Positions 63,590 to 64,000 of a DNA stretch of 64,000 nt are shown here, one piece after another. The stretch is taken from positions 20,001 through 84,000 of the forward strand of contig CAUYUJ010014341.1 in NCBI GenBank assembly GCA_963575745.1. Reading direction: 5' to 3'. The DNA is from Prorocentrum cordatum (taxonomy: Eukaryota; Sar; Dinophyceae; Prorocentrales; Prorocentraceae). The position numbers and the translations under genes are program-made. Under the pieces are notes generated by a model. It ran no database searches. It saw nothing but the letters and a program-made list of their open reading frames with translations, and was not told where the DNA came from. Position 1 is the stretch's first letter. Each line of letters opens with the position of its first letter.

Positions 63590-64000
63590 CTACGAGGCCT
63601 CGCGCGCAGCCCGCGCAGCCACCGCTCCCATTCCGCGCGGTGGACTCGTGAACATCCCATCGATCTCATCGAGTTTCTCAGTCACCGCGGCCAGCTTCGC
63701 GCCCACTACAGTCTGCCACGAGTCCACTGCAGTGCCAAGACCCTTCAGCTTCGCGTCCACGTTGGTCTGCAACGATTCCGCTGCAGCCTCGAGCCTCTCG
63801 AGCTTCGAGTCCACTGCAGTCTGCAAAACGTCCAGCCTGTCGAGCGTCCTCTGCAGCGCATCGAGCTTCGCATCGAGCGTCGTCTGCATCGCGTCGATCT
63901 TCGCATCGAGCGTCGTCTGCATCGCGTCGATCTTCGGGAGCGTCGGCTGCATCGCGACGAGCCCTGGAGCACCGGGCAGCGGGGCCTGGACAACGCCACC
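63590..64000 (-). CDS. Coiled-coil protein with 11-residue repeats, 5' end beyond window
   Basis: The frame is open to the right window edge and ends at the stop at 63590-63592. An ATG lies at 63950-63952, but VVQAPLPGAPGLVA precedes it in frame, so the start is uncertain. The product repeats KIDAMQTTLDA exactly twice, then KLDALQRTLDR, LDVLQTAVDS, KLERLEAAAES and related units. This is an 11-residue (hendecad) coiled-coil pattern. The tail is IDGMFTSPPRGMGAVAARAA. It is probably a structural or oligomerising protein; family not recognised. Confidence 0.6.
   Translation of the reverse strand, partial: GGVVQAPLPGAPGLVAMQPTLPKIDAMQTTLDAKIDAMQTTLDAKLDALQRTLDRLDVLQTAVDSKLERLEAAAESLQTNVDAKLKGLGTAVDSWQTVVGAKLAAVTEKLDEIDGMFTSPPRGMGAVAARAAREAS

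Overview
The window looks like nuclear DNA of a dinoflagellate. It is GC-rich, with very dense microsatellites and minisatellites, few intact genes and many decayed retroelements. The Ty1/copia pol, the LINE-type RNase H and the methyltransferase-like domains match protein families I know from dinoflagellate genomes. A near-perfect relict of the dinoflagellate spliced leader (20 of 21 nt) lies at 36419-36439. Species cannot be told from the sequence alone, and all family assignments are from memory without database searches.

Layout. (1) 1-8330, plus strand: a heavily frameshifted Ty1/copia-type retrotransposon (element A) with two methyltransferase-like domains, a zinc finger, integrase, reverse transcriptase (RT) and RNase H. 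It is interrupted by a poly(A)-bearing insertion (~1663-1888) and by a 1.1-kb insertion bounded by inverted repeats (~6046-7167). (2) 8841-18123, plus: a second, nearly complete copia-type element (element B) with 200-bp TG...CA LTRs and a 4/5 target-site duplication. It encodes gag, protease, a methyltransferase-like domain with a PCQPW motif, integrase, RT, RNase H, a hydrophobic tail and an extra ORF. Two stops and three frameshifts break it. (3) ~18130-19665, minus: a dead LINE RT/RNase H fragment. (4) 19.7-24.8 kb: purine/pyrimidine arrays and minisatellites. (5) 24.9-36.44 kb, minus: a long, broken coding tract that starts with the spliced-leader relict and an ORF1-like protein, followed by a LINE-type RNase H and a series of unidentified fragments. 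(6) 36.44-47.4 kb: arrays, an (AGCTA)n satellite and several dispersed minisatellite-rich repeats. (7) 48.0-53.3 kb, minus: a very GC-rich gene for a retropepsin-containing polyprotein of unknown role. (8) 53.6-56.5 kb: tandem repeats. (9) 56.74-62.5 kb, minus: a cytosine-5 DNA methyltransferase-like ORF that lacks the catalytic Cys, placed downstream of a hAT-like transposase gene with a BRCT-like C-terminus. (10) 63.6-64.0 kb, minus: the 3' end of a coiled-coil protein gene.

The recurring theme is DNA-methyltransferase-like domains tied to mobile elements: two copia elements carry them internally, and a hAT-like transposase has a DNMT-like neighbour on the same strand. Most catalytic motifs are damaged (PNS for PNC in element A, PN for PC in the DNMT-like ORF). 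Only element B keeps an intact PCQPW.
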